Assembly (NCBI GenBank): GCA_035518635.1
Contig: DATIXI010000046.1
Span: 62,001 to 126,000 of the forward strand
Origin: AC-32 sp035518635
Lineage (GTDB): Bacteria > Actinomycetota > Thermoleophilia > Gaiellales > Gaiellaceae
DNA: 64,000 bases
Direction of reading: 5' to 3'
Part shown: positions 48,968-60,768 of the stretch, piece by piece
How positions within the stretch are numbered: position 1 is the stretch's first letter
Layout: the number at the start of each line of letters is the position of its first letter
Notes under the pieces: model-generated
The model's input: only the letters and a program-made list of their open reading frames with translations
Told to the model about the DNA's origin: nothing
Database searches by the model: none
Program-made: the position numbers and the translations under genes

Positions 48968-49944
48968 AGCGGAACCGGCGTGTGCTCGAGCGCCTCGCGG
49001 ACGAGGTCGGCGCCCGAGAGCCCTGCGGCGCGCGCCTCCGGAGCGAGGATCAGACGGTGCCCGAGCACGGGCTCGGCGCAGGCCTTGACGTCGTCCGGCG
49101 AGACGAACTCGCGGCCGTCCGCGAGCGCTTTCGCCTTCGCCACTCGAAGGAGCGCGATCCCCGACCGCGGGCTCGCGCCGAGGTAGAGCCGCGCGTCCGA
49201 GCGCGTCTGTTGCAGGAGGGCCACGACGTAGTGGTTGACGCTCTCCTCGACGAACACGGCGGCCGCCTCGGCGATCAGCGCGCGCACCTCCTCTGCGCTC
49301 GCCACGGGCCGGAGCGAGTCGAGCGGCGGCTCGCCCGTCTGCTCGGTCAGCATCCGAGCCTCCTCGGGCAGCGGCGGGTAGCCGATCTCGACGCGCAGTG
49401 TGAAGCGGTCGAGCTGTGCCTCGGGGAGCGGATAAGTGCCCTCGTACTCGATCGGGTTCTGCGTCGCCATCACCACGAACGGCCGCGCCAGCTCGTAGGT
49501 GACCCCGTCGACGGTGACCTGGTTCTCCTGCATGCACTCGAGCAGCGCGGCCTGCGTCTTCGGTGAGGCGCGGTTGATCTCGTCGACGAGCACGAAGTTC
49601 GCGAACACCGGGCCCGGGCGGAACTCGAACTCGTTCGTCTTCTGGCTGAAGACGTTGACGCCGGTCACGTCGGAGGGGAGCAGGTCGGGCGTGAACTGGA
49701 TGCGGGAGAACGAGCAGTCGACCGAGCGCGCGAGCGCCTTGGCCAGCATCGTCTTCCCCACGCCCGGGAAGTCCTCGATGATCAGATGGCCCTCCGCGAC
49801 GAGGCAGAGGACGACGAGGCGAAGCGTCTCCACAGGGGCCCGCACGACGAGGGCGAGGTTCTCGGTGATCCGCCGGACAGCGTCCGTCGCGGTGGCTCCG
49901 GAGCTCGCGGGCTCGCGCTCCGCGTTGACCGCGCGCTCGTCCAC
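48964..49944 (-). CDS. MoxR-family AAA+ ATPase
   Basis: MoxR ATPases act as chaperones for assembly of partner vWA-domain proteins. The 326-residue product has Walker A DFPGVGKT (near 58-65), Walker B FVLVDEINRASPKTQAALLE, and sensor-1 VVMATQNPIEYEGTYPLPEA, plus the C-terminal lid. GTG at 49944 shares one base with the coaBC stop (TAGTG), linking this envelope operon to coaBC transcription. Confidence 0.94.
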   Translation of the reverse strand: MDERAVNAEREPASSGATATDAVRRITENLALVVRAPVETLRLVVLCLVAEGHLIIEDFPGVGKTMLAKALARSVDCSFSRIQFTPDLLPSDVTGVNVFSQKTNEFEFRPGPVFANFVLVDEINRASPKTQAALLECMQENQVTVDGVTYELARPFVVMATQNPIEYEGTYPLPEAQLDRFTLRVEIGYPPLPEEARMLTEQTGEPPLDSLRPVASAEEVRALIAEAAAVFVEESVNHYVVALLQQTRSDARLYLGASPRSGIALLRVAKAKALADGREFVSPDDVKACAEPVLGHRLILAPEARAAGLSGADLVREALEHTPVPL

Positions 49945-51116
49945 TAGCGGACCTCCCCCAGTCGTTCCGCCACCTCGTCGAGGATCACCGCGGCTATCCG
50001 CTCCTTGGGCGCCTTCTCGACGTGGCGCTCTCCGCCGGCCGACACGAGCACGACCTCGTTGTCGGCCGAGTCGAAGCCGACGTCGTCGCGGGCGACGTCG
50101 TTGAACACGACCAGGTCGACGCGCTTAGCAGCGAGCTTCTCGCGCGCCCGCTCGAGCCCTCGCTCGCCGCGGTCGGCCGCGAAGCCCACAAGAACGCTGC
50201 GCGTCGCAGGATCCCGGCGCTCTCCGAGCTCGCGGAGCACGTCGGTGGTCGGCTCGAGCGTGACGGTCCAGGAGTCGCCGTCCTTCGGCCGTTTCCCCTG
50301 CTCGGGCTCGGCCGGGCGGTAGTCGGCGACGGCCGCGGCCATTAGGACGACGTCGGCGTCTCCCCGTGCGAGCGTCTCCCGGGCCACGTCCTCGGCGGTC
50401 GGGGCAGGCACCACGTCCACGCCTACGGGAGGCGGCACGGAAAGGTTCGCGGCGACGAGCGTCACCTCCGCCCCACGCCGGCGCGCCTCGGCGGCCAGCG
50501 CGGCACCCATCCGGCCCGACGACCGATTGCCCAGGAAGCGAACCGCGTCGAGCGGCTCGCGCGTGCCTCCCGCGGTGACGAGCACGCTCCGGCCCCGCAG
50601 CTGCTCGCGCTTCTCCAGCAGCGAGCGACACCGCTCGAAGATCGCCTCGGGCTCGCTCATCCGCCCGACTCCGATGTCGCCCTCGGCCGTGTCGCCCTCC
50701 TCGGGCCCGATCAGCTCGACCCCGCGGCGCCTCAGCGCCTCGGCGTTGTCGCGGGTCGCCGGGTGCGCCCACATCCCCGGGTTCATCGCCGGCGCGACGA
50801 CCACCGGCCCGTCGAAGGCGAGCGCGGTCTGCGTGAGGACGTTGTCGGCGAGGCCCTGCGCGAGCTTGGCGAGCGTGTTGGCCGAGAGCGGCGCGACCAC
50901 CAGCAGGTCGGCCTCGACGAGGTGCGGATAGAGCTCGCGCGGCATCTCGCGCCGCGCCAATGCCTCGAACGTGTGCGCCGTGACGAACCGCTCGGCCTCG
51001 GGGGTCAGGATCGGCGTCACCTCGTGCTCGGAGCGCACGAACAGCCGCGTCAGCTCGCACGCCTTGTAGGCGGCGATCCCGCCTGTCACCCCGAGGAGCA
51101 CGCGTGCCACGATCAC
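49944..51116 (-). CDS. coaBC: Bifunctional phosphopantothenoylcysteine decarboxylase / phosphopantothenate-cysteine ligase
   Basis: CoaBC performs two steps of coenzyme A synthesis. The flavin-dependent decarboxylase half has LLGVTGGIAAYKACEL, PLSANTLAKLAQGLADN and PAMNPGMW. The CTP-dependent ligase half begins near residue 190 (VLVTAGGTREPLDAVRFLGN; SSGRMGAALA) and has MAAAVADYRP and VFNDVARDDVGF. Start uncertain: GTG at 51116 is used, with GTG at 51110 exactly 6 bases after CACAAT as a leaderless alternative. It follows rpoZ as in actinobacteria, but a plus-strand cupredoxin gene lies between. Confidence 0.94.
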   Translation of the reverse strand: MIVARVLLGVTGGIAAYKACELTRLFVRSEHEVTPILTPEAERFVTAHTFEALARREMPRELYPHLVEADLLVVAPLSANTLAKLAQGLADNVLTQTALAFDGPVVVAPAMNPGMWAHPATRDNAEALRRRGVELIGPEEGDTAEGDIGVGRMSEPEAIFERCRSLLEKREQLRGRSVLVTAGGTREPLDAVRFLGNRSSGRMGAALAAEARRRGAEVTLVAANLSVPPPVGVDVVPAPTAEDVARETLARGDADVVLMAAAVADYRPAEPEQGKRPKDGDSWTVTLEPTTDVLRELGERRDPATRSVLVGFAADRGERGLERAREKLAAKRVDLVVFNDVARDDVGFDSADNEVVLVSAGGERHVEKAPKERIAAVILDEVAERLGEVR

Positions 51117-51189
51117 ATTGTGCCCCGAGCGCGCAAAACCGCGACGGCGCCGAGCCCGTACTCCCCGCGTCACGCAGAAAGGAGACCGG

Positions 51190-51567
51190 ATGAAGAAGAC
51201 CTACGCAGTGATCATCGCGCTCTGCATCGCGCCGCCGCTCGTGCTCGCGGGGACAGCCTTCGCCAAGGGCTCGTCGGCGCCGAAGCTGAAGGGCGTCGTC
51301 GGGCCCGGCTTCACGATCTCGCTGAAGAAGGGCGGGAAGAAGGTGAAGCAGCTGAAGGCCGGCCGCTACACGTTCGTCATCACGGACCGCTCGTCCATCC
51401 ACGACTTCACGCTCGAGCAGGAGAAGGGCGGAACGTTCGAGAAGCACCTGACGAAGGTCCCCCAGACGGGGACCGTCACGAAGACGATCACTCTCAAGAA
51501 GGGCAAGTGGAAGTACTACTGCTCTGCCCACGAGGACGAGATGTTCGGCTTCTTCAAGGTGACCTGA
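51190..51567 (+). CDS. Secreted cupredoxin-like (plastocyanin-type) copper protein
   Basis: The 125-residue product has a signal peptide (about residues 1-24, ending AFA) and a compact lysine-rich beta domain. The type-1 copper ligands are visible: His in SSIHDFTLE, then Cys and His in YYCSAHEDEMF with the Met after it. It lacks a lipobox or C-terminal anchor. The ATG at 51190 has AAAGGAGA four bases upstream. It may carry electrons or bind copper outside the membrane. It is inserted on the opposite strand between rpoZ and coaBC. Confidence 0.85.
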   Translation: MKKTYAVIIALCIAPPLVLAGTAFAKGSSAPKLKGVVGPGFTISLKKGGKKVKQLKAGRYTFVITDRSSIHDFTLEQEKGGTFEKHLTKVPQTGTVTKTITLKKGKWKYYCSAHEDEMFGFFKVT

Positions 51568-51571
51568 GCCG

Positions 51572-51598
51572 GAGCGGCCGCCTTCGGGCGGCCGTCTC
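51572..51598. terminator. UUCG-loop terminator between cupredoxin and rpoZ genes
   Basis: CGGCCGCC (51575-51582) pairs with GGCGGCCG (51587-51594) around the stable TTCG tetraloop. GAG and CTC extend the stem past one bulge. It lies between converging genes, so it probably ends both transcripts. Confidence 0.75.
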
Positions 51599-51620
51599 AC
51601 CTCCCGGTAGCGGGCGAAAG

Positions 51621-51851
51621 CTACTTGGCGTACGAGTACTTGATCTTGCCCTCTTGGATCTCCTCGAGGGACATCGTCAAGTAGTTCTTCGAGCGCGACT
51701 CCACAAGCGGCGGCAGCACCTGGTCGAAGGTGCCCTCGCCGAGCTGGTGGTGGTAGTTGTTGATCTGCCGCGCGCGCTTGGCCGCGACGATCACCAGCGC
51801 GTAGCGGGAATCGACCTGCTCGAGGAGCTCGTCAACGCGAGGATGGATCAC
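51621..51851 (-). CDS. rpoZ: DNA-directed RNA polymerase omega subunit
   Basis: Omega helps fold the beta' subunit. The 76-residue product has the family motif SRYALVIVAAKRARQINNY and the ending SLEEIQEGKIKYSYAK, typical of actinobacterial omega. GTG at 51851 with AGGA nine bases upstream. It follows gmk by 15 bp. Confidence 0.94.
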   Translation of the reverse strand: MIHPRVDELLEQVDSRYALVIVAAKRARQINNYHHQLGEGTFDQVLPPLVESRSKNYLTMSLEEIQEGKIKYSYAK

Positions 51852-51866
51852 GGCCGCGAATCCTAC

Positions 51867-52460
51867 CTACGAGCGCAACTCGGCCCGGACAATCGTCTCC
51901 AGCTCGGCCAGCGCCCGGTCCAGGTCGTCGTTCACGATCCGGTGCCCGAACTCCGATTCGAGCTGGAGCTGACGCTCGGCCACGTCCAGGCGCTCGTCGA
52001 TCTCGCCCTCGCTCTCGGTCGCCCGCGCGCGGAGCCTGCGCTCGAGCTCCTCCTTGCTGGGCGCCGTGACGAAGATCGTGACCGCGCCGGGCACCCGGTC
52101 ACGAACCGCGAGCGCCCCCCCGGTCTCGATCTCGAGCAGCGGCGCCCGGCCGTGCCCGCGGATCCGGTCGAGCTCCGACCACAGCGTCCCCGACCGGTAG
52201 CCCTCGCCCCAGGGCAGCGCGACGTGCTCGAGGAAGTCGTCCGCCGCCAGCCTCCTGTCGAACTCGTCCTCCGAGATGAACCAGTAGTCGCGGCCGTCCT
52301 CCTCGCCGGGCCGCCGTGGCCGGGTCGTCGCCGAGATCGCGAGCTCGAGCTCCGGCACGCGCTGGACGAGGAGCGTTGCGAGTGTGCTCTTTCCCTCCCC
52401 CGAGGTGCCGGTGATGACGAAGACCGGCTTCTGCGACGCCTCAGCGGTTGAAGAGGCCAA
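51867..52460 (-). CDS. gmk: Guanylate kinase
   Basis: Gmk phosphorylates GMP to GDP. The 197-residue protein has the P-loop GTSGEGKST (18-26), the GMP-binding SATTRPRRPGEEDGRDYWF with EDEF, and the later RATESEGEIDERL. The usual I-D-V-Q-G-A reads IETGGA, a mild departure. The TTG at 52460 overlaps the mihF end by 20 bases. Confidence 0.94.
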   Translation of the reverse strand: MASSTAEASQKPVFVITGTSGEGKSTLATLLVQRVPELELAISATTRPRRPGEEDGRDYWFISEDEFDRRLAADDFLEHVALPWGEGYRSGTLWSELDRIRGHGRAPLLEIETGGALAVRDRVPGAVTIFVTAPSKEELERRLRARATESEGEIDERLDVAERQLQLESEFGHRIVNDDLDRALAELETIVRAELRS

Positions 52461-52773
52461 TCAGCTCCGCCCGCTGGCGATCAGAGAGACCGCCGACCGT
52501 CTTCGACTGGCTGATACGGCACTGGTTCAGGAACCGGGCGGCTTTCACGCGGCCGAACTTCGGCACGGCCATGAGCATGTCGAACACCTTCGCCGTCGAG
52601 ACGTACTCCGGCGGATCCTCGAGGATCTCCTCGATCCGGACGTCGCCGGACTTGAGGTCCTTCTTCAGCCGGGCGCGGCGAACGCGGATGTCGTTCGCCC
52701 GCTTGAGCGCCTCCATCCTTTGGTCGAGAGAGCGAAGCGGCGCCTGGGCTTGAGTTTTCACGGCGGCGGCCAC
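52441..52773 (-). CDS. mihF: Actinobacterial integration host factor (mIHF)
   Basis: mIHF is a small nucleoid protein of actinobacteria. The product (110 residues from the GTG at 52773) has a helical N-terminus (LDQRMEALKRANDIRVRRAR), then the helix-two-turn-helix DNA-binding part (VSTAKVFDMLMAVPKFGRVK; ISQSKTVGGLSDRQRAEL). Position before gmk-rpoZ-coaBC is characteristic. A promoter ends about 8 bases before the GTG, implying a leaderless or nearly leaderless mRNA. A second GTG at 52761 is possible. Confidence 0.93.
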   Translation of the reverse strand: MAAAVKTQAQAPLRSLDQRMEALKRANDIRVRRARLKKDLKSGDVRIEEILEDPPEYVSTAKVFDMLMAVPKFGRVKAARFLNQCRISQSKTVGGLSDRQRAELIGLFNR

Positions 52774-52781
52774 GGCGGGGG

Positions 52782-52809
52782 ATACTAACAAGACCGGAGC
52801 CTCGGTCAA
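52782..52809 (-). promoter_or_regulatory. Probable promoter of mihF-gmk-rpoZ
   Basis: On the minus strand TTGACC (52804-52809) is followed after 16 bases by TAGTAT (52782-52787). The predicted start of transcription falls at or just before the mihF GTG. It gives this group its own promoter in addition to read-through from pyrD. Confidence 0.6.
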
Positions 52810-52820
52810 CCCACCATATT

Positions 52821-53723
52821 TCAGCCTGTATGCAGGGTTTTTTCGAGGACAACCCTCGATGTCGAATCGAGGGTTGATGCCTCGCTCCCCTGTGCGACCG
52901 CGACGGCGTTGTCAGGATCGACAAAGCCGCGGGCCGCCAGCTCGACCTCCAGCTCACCCCGGATCCGGGCGGGCGCGCCGGGATCGGCGAACAGGACCGT
53001 GCCGAGCGCGACGTCGTTCGCGCCGACCGCGAGGAGCTCGAGCACGTCGCGGCCGGAGGCCACTCCGCCCATGCCGACGATGGGCAACTTCGTCGCGCGG
53101 CGGCAGGCGTACACGGCCGCGAGCGCGATCGGGCGAAGCGCCGGGCCCGAGAGGCCGCCCGCGCCTCGCGCGAGCACCGGCCGAAGCGTGCGCTCGTCCA
53201 GCGCGAGGCCCTTGATCGTGTTCACGAGGCTGAGCCCATCGGCTCCGGAGGCCTCTGCGGCCCGCGCGGTCTCCGCAACATCGGTCGCCGCCGGCGAGAG
53301 CTTGGCGTAGAGCGGTTTCGTCGTCGCCGCGCGGGCCAGGGCGACGGTCTCGGCGACGCTTTCCGGCACCTCGTCGACGTTCGGGCACGAGAGGTTCAGC
53401 TCGATCACGTCGACCTCCGGTCGGCCTTCGAGCTTCGAGCAGAGCTCGGCGAAATCGGTCGCCTCGAAGCCGCCCACCGAGACCCAGAGCGGGAGCCCGA
53501 GCTCCGCGAGCCGGGGCAGGTAGTCGGCGAGGAAGCGGTCGATCCCCGGGTTGGCGAGGCCGATCGCGTTCAGCATCCCGACGTCGGTCTCGGCGATGCG
53601 GACCGGCGTGTTCCCTTCGCGCGGGAGCGGTGTCACTGTCTTCGTCACGAACGCGTCGAGCTCGCGCGCGACCTCGGGCGCGACGAGTGCGTCCAGGCAG
53701 CCGCTGGCATTAAGCAGCCGCAT
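52821..53723 (-). CDS. pyrD: Dihydroorotate dehydrogenase, class 1B catalytic subunit
   Basis: PyrD oxidises dihydroorotate to orotate with FMN; class 1B works with the PyrK electron-transfer subunit. The 300-residue protein has TKTVTPLPREGN, the active-site ELNLSCPNVD (Cys), NTIKGLALDERT and GMGGVASGRDVLEL. The ATG at 53723 overlaps pyrK by 14 bases. A perfect 8-bp hairpin (52853-52860 with 52866-52873) lies in the last codons but without a U-run. Confidence 0.95.
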   Translation of the reverse strand: MRLLNASGCLDALVAPEVARELDAFVTKTVTPLPREGNTPVRIAETDVGMLNAIGLANPGIDRFLADYLPRLAELGLPLWVSVGGFEATDFAELCSKLEGRPEVDVIELNLSCPNVDEVPESVAETVALARAATTKPLYAKLSPAATDVAETARAAEASGADGLSLVNTIKGLALDERTLRPVLARGAGGLSGPALRPIALAAVYACRRATKLPIVGMGGVASGRDVLELLAVGANDVALGTVLFADPGAPARIRGELEVELAARGFVDPDNAVAVAQGSEASTLDSTSRVVLEKTLHTG

Positions 53724-54352
53724 GCAGTACCGGCCCTTCCACGCAGAGGCGCTTGAGCTCCCCGTCGATCTCGACCACGCAGCCGTAGCACGCGCCGAAG
53801 CCGCAGGCCATCGGCGCCTCCCACGCGAGCTGGGCGTGCGGGGACAGCCGCCGGACCGCCTCGAGCATGGCCTCCGGTCCGCACGCGAGGACGTCGTGGC
53901 CGGGCGCCATGATCTCCGTCACGAGCACCGGCTCGAGCACGACCTCCGCGTTCGGAACCAGCTCCGCGGCCTCGGCGTGCCAGGAGCTCCGGAAGCCGAG
54001 CACCGCGGGCGGGCCGCCGAGCCTCTCGGAGAGGTACGGGAACGGCGCGACGCCGATCCCGCCGCCGACGAGCAGCGGGCGCTCGACGTCCAGCCGGAAC
54101 CCGTTGCCGAGCGGCCCGAGGATCGCGAGCCGGTCGCCCGGCTCGAGCGAGCAGACCGCGCGCGTTCCATGCCCGATCGGGTCGATCAGGAATCCGAGCT
54201 CACCCTTCGGGGCGACGCAGAGGCTCATCGGCCGCGGCAGCAGCCTGCCGGGCGCCTCGAGCATGAAGAGCTGCCCCGGGATCCCGGGCTCGAGCCCGCC
54301 CCGGTCGACGCGGAGCAGTGTGTACGGCCCGACGGCCTCGGTCGCGGTGACG

Positions 54353-54375
<23 letters not shown>
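53710..54375 (-). CDS. pyrK: Dihydroorotate dehydrogenase electron-transfer subunit
   Basis: PyrK carries FAD and a 2Fe-2S cluster and passes electrons from PyrD to NAD. The 221-residue product has the FAD motif RPMSLCVAP, the NAD-binding GGGIGVAPFPYLSERLGG, and ACGPEAML. The cluster motif near the C-terminus is CGFGACYGC with a fourth Cys in RLCVEGPV. The ATG at 54375 overlaps carB by 23 bases. Presence of pyrK shows that PyrD is of the 1B type. Confidence 0.94.
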
Positions 54376-57431
<3,056 letters not shown>

Positions 57432-57448
<17 letters not shown>

Positions 57449-58475
57449 GGCTCACCTCCTCGACCCAGCTCGAGAGCAGCGGCCACGCGTCGTGCGGGCC
57501 GGGCCGCGCCTCGGGGTGGAACTGAACGGAGCGCGCCCGCACGTCGGGGAAGTCGAGCCCCTCGACGGTGCCGTCGTAGAGAGAGACGTGCGTCGCCTCC
57601 TTCCCGGCCGACGGCGCGACCGCGAAGCCGTGGTTCTGGCTCGTGACGAGCACGCGGTTCGTGCGCTTCTCGAGCACGGGGTGGTTCGCGCCTCGGTGGC
57701 CGAACGGCAGCTTGAACGTCTCGTGCCCCGTCGCGAGTGCCAGCAGCTGGTGGCCGAGGCAGATGCCGAGCAGCGGCACGCGGCCGAGGAGCGCGCGCAC
57801 GGTCTCGACCTCTCCGGCCAGCGGGGCCGGGTCCCCGGGCCCGTTGGAGAGCAGCACGCCGTCGTAGCGGGCGAGCTCGTCGGGATCAGCGTCGTGCGGG
57901 TGGACGGTCACGGCGGCACCGGCCCACGCGAGGCGGTCGAGGATCGAGCGCTTGCAGCCGTAGTCGACGACGGCGATTTGGGCCGAGCCCGCGTCGCTGA
58001 AGACGTACGCCTCTGGAGCCGAGACCGCGCCCGCGAGCGAGCGGCCGGCCATCGGCGGCTGCTCCCGGACTGCGGCCAGCGCCTCGTCGACCGACGCTTC
58101 GCCCGACGCCGCGATCGAGCGCATTGCGCCGGCACCGCGCAGGTGGGTCACCAGCGAGCGCGTGTCGATCCCGGAGAGCGCGACCAGGCCGTGCTCGTGC
58201 AGCCAGTCGGTCCAGGCCGGCCCGCGCGCCTCGCGCATCAGGACTGCGCGCGCGTGCGGGCGCGCGGACTCGCACCGGTCCGGTGAAACGCCGTAGTTGC
58301 CGACCATCGGCGCCGTGAAGCAGACGATCTGCTCCGCGTAGCTCGGGTCGGTGACCACTTCCTGATAGCCGGTCATTGCCGTCGTGAACACCGCCTCGCC
58401 GAACGCGAAGCCCTCGGCGCCGACCGACTCGCCGCGGAAGAAGGTCCCGTCTTCGAGTGCCAGGAAGCCGCTCAT
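57432..58475 (-). CDS. carA: Carbamoyl phosphate synthase small (glutaminase) subunit
   Basis: CarA supplies ammonia by hydrolysing glutamine. The 347-residue product begins FLALEDGTFFRGES, has GIDTRSLVTHLR and LLSNGPGDPAPL. The class I amidotransferase triad is Cys in GICLGHQLLALA and His-x-Glu in QFHPEA. The ATG at 58475 overlaps the pyrC TGA (ATGA). Confidence 0.97.
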
Positions 58476-59776
58476 GACTCGTGCACCACCGAGCCGGCCG
58501 CGACCGTCATCCGCACCTGGCCCTTGAGCGTCTGGCCGAGCAGCCACGAGTTGACCGAGCGGGAGCGGAAGCCGCTCTCCTCGACCTTCCAGGTAGCCGC
58601 GGTGTCCAGGAGCACGAGGTTTGCGGGCGCCCCGACCGCGATCCGCGGAGCCTCGAGACCGTACGCGCGCGCCGGGCCGGCGGACATGCGCTCGAGCAGC
58701 GTCTCGAGCGGGATCAACCCCGGGTCGACGAGTCCCGTATAGAGGGCGGCAAACGCGGTTTCGAGGCCGGTCACGCCGAACGGCGCCGCCTCGAACGGGA
58801 CGTCCTTCTCCTGGCGCGCGTGTGGCGCGTGGTCGGTCGCGATCGAGCCGATCGTCCCGTCGCGCAGCCCGTCGATCAGGGCCGTCCGGTCGTCCGAGCT
58901 CCGCAGAGGCGGGTTCATCTTCACGTTCGGGTCGAGCGAGCGGACCGCCTCGTCGGTCAGGCAGAGGTGGTGAGGTGTGACCTCGGCGCTAGCCGCGACC
59001 CCCGCGGCCTGCGCGCGGGAGAGCGCCTCGACCGACTCGCGCGCAGAGAGGTGGAGCAGGTGCAGCGGCTGGCCCTCGAAAGCGGCGAGCGAGAGGTCGC
59101 GCTCGACCATCACGCTCTCCGCGACCGATGGGTAGCCGGCGAAGCCGAGCTCGGCCGAGATTGCGCCCTCGTGCATCTGGCCGCCGCGCGAGAGCGTCGG
59201 CTCCTCGCAGTGGAGCGCGAGCCGCCGGCCGGTGATGCCGTGGTACTGGAGCGCGCGCCGCATCAGGCCCGGCGCGACCACCGGGTGACCGTCGTCCGAG
59301 AAGCCGACCGCGCCGTGGTCGGCGAGCTCGGCCATCTCCGTCAGCTCCGCGCCCTCCTGGCCGCGCGTGATCGCCGCGAGGAAGCCGACCGGGATCTCCG
59401 CCTCGGCCTGCGCGTCCTCGATCAGCGACCCGAGCACCGCGGCCGAGTCGACGACCGGTTCCGTGTTCGGCATTGCGAGGATCGCGCAGTAGCCGCCGGC
59501 CGCGGCCGCGGAGGTGCCCGAGGCGATCGTCTCCTCGTCCTCGCGCCCGGGCACTCGCAGGTGAACGTGTGGATCGACGAAGGCCGGTGCCAGCACCAGC
59601 CCCGCGCCGTCGACCGCGCGGTGCTCGTTCGCGTCGAGGCTCGTGCCGAGCTGTGCGATCGTGCCGGCGTCGACGCGCACGTCGCAGACCGAGTCGATTC
59701 CCTCGACCGGGTCGACGACGCGCGCGCCGCGCACCACGAGGTCGTCCTTGGACTTGTTCTTGCCGAAGAGCATCAT
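58472..59776 (-). CDS. pyrC: Dihydroorotase, class I
   Basis: PyrC closes carbamoyl aspartate to dihydroorotate. The 434-residue amidohydrolase has FVDPHVHLR (metal ligands H70 and H72), AAGGYCAILAMPNTEP, EVTPHHLCLTDEA and the catalytic Asp in ATDHAPH. ATG at 59776 with ATGA overlap to pyrB; an adjacent second Met codon is possible as the start. Confidence 0.97.
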   Translation of the reverse strand: MMLFGKNKSKDDLVVRGARVVDPVEGIDSVCDVRVDAGTIAQLGTSLDANEHRAVDGAGLVLAPAFVDPHVHLRVPGREDEETIASGTSAAAAGGYCAILAMPNTEPVVDSAAVLGSLIEDAQAEAEIPVGFLAAITRGQEGAELTEMAELADHGAVGFSDDGHPVVAPGLMRRALQYHGITGRRLALHCEEPTLSRGGQMHEGAISAELGFAGYPSVAESVMVERDLSLAAFEGQPLHLLHLSARESVEALSRAQAAGVAASAEVTPHHLCLTDEAVRSLDPNVKMNPPLRSSDDRTALIDGLRDGTIGSIATDHAPHARQEKDVPFEAAPFGVTGLETAFAALYTGLVDPGLIPLETLLERMSAGPARAYGLEAPRIAVGAPANLVLLDTAATWKVEESGFRSRSVNSWLLGQTLKGQVRMTVAAGSVVHES

Positions 59777-60768
59777 GCGACCTCCAGCGGCTCGGGCGAG
59801 CGCACCGAGGCCGGCCCTGTCGTGAGCAGGTCGTAGAGAACCGCCATCCGGACGACGAGCCCCGCGCGGACCTGGATCTCGATCAGCGCGTCAGCGGCGT
59901 CCGCGACGAGCGGGTCGATCTCGACGCCGCGGTTCATCGGGCCGGGGTGCATCACCTTCTGCCCGGGGCGCAGCCGCTCCGGGGTCACGCCCCAGCGTGC
60001 GGTGTACTCGCGCAGCGAGGGCACGTAGTTCGCGCCCTCCTGCATCCGCTCGCGCTGCATCCGGAGGACGTACACGACGTCGGCCGCGCCGATCGCGGCG
60101 ATGTCGTGCGAGATCTCGCAGCCCATCGCCTCGATCCCCCGCGGGATCAGCGGCGGCGGCCCGACGAGCGTGACGTGCGCGCCCATCAGCGTCAGCGCCT
60201 GGATGTTGGAGCGCGCCACCCGCGAATGCAGGACGTCGCCCACGATCGCGACGTGCATCCCCTCGAGCGGACCGACCTCCTCCCGGATCGTGTAGAGGTC
60301 GAGCAGCGCCTGGGTCGGGTGCTGGTGCTTGCCGTCGCCGGCGTTGACGATGTGTGCCTCCGTGTACCGGGCGACGAGCTGCGGCGCCCCGATCTGCGGG
60401 TGCCGGATCACGATCACGTCCGGGTCGTAGGCGCCGAGCGTCAGCGCGGTGTCCTTGAGCGACTCGCCCTTGTCGACCGACGAGCCGGCGGCCTTGATCG
60501 ACATCGTGTCCGCCGAGAGCCGCTTGGCGGCGAGCTCGAAGCTCGACGACGTGCGCGTGGACGACTCGTAGAAGACGTTCACGACCGTGTGGCCGCGCAG
60601 CGTCGGCAGCTTCTTCACCTCCCGCTCGAGCGACCGCGAGAAGCTGCGCGCGGTCGCGAGCAGCCGCTCGACGTCCTCACGCGTCACGTCGCCGATCGAG
60701 ATCAGGTGCCGCCGCGGCGGCTGCTTCGGCGGGAGGAAGTCCTCCCGCATCACGTGGATGTCACCCAT
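59773..60768 (-). CDS. pyrB: Aspartate carbamoyltransferase catalytic subunit
   Basis: PyrB joins carbamoyl phosphate and aspartate, the first committed pyrimidine step. The 331-residue product shows the carbamoyl-phosphate motif FYESSTRTSSSFE, then SVDKGESLKDT, HPTQALLDLYTI and the aspartate loop MHPGPMNRGVEI. No regulatory PyrI is present, as expected for Gram-positives. The ATG at 60768 overlaps pyrR by 8 bases. Confidence 0.97.
   Translation of the reverse strand: MGDIHVMREDFLPPKQPPRRHLISIGDVTREDVERLLATARSFSRSLEREVKKLPTLRGHTVVNVFYESSTRTSSSFELAAKRLSADTMSIKAAGSSVDKGESLKDTALTLGAYDPDVIVIRHPQIGAPQLVARYTEAHIVNAGDGKHQHPTQALLDLYTIREEVGPLEGMHVAIVGDVLHSRVARSNIQALTLMGAHVTLVGPPPLIPRGIEAMGCEISHDIAAIGAADVVYVLRMQRERMQEGANYVPSLREYTARWGVTPERLRPGQKVMHPGPMNRGVEIDPLVADAADALIEIQVRAGLVVRMAVLYDLLTTGPASVRSPEPLEVA

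Noticed and set aside
52853..52873. An intrinsic terminator at the end of pyrD
   Set aside because: The 8-bp stem is inside the coding region and no U-run follows on the minus strand, so transcription probably continues into mihF.
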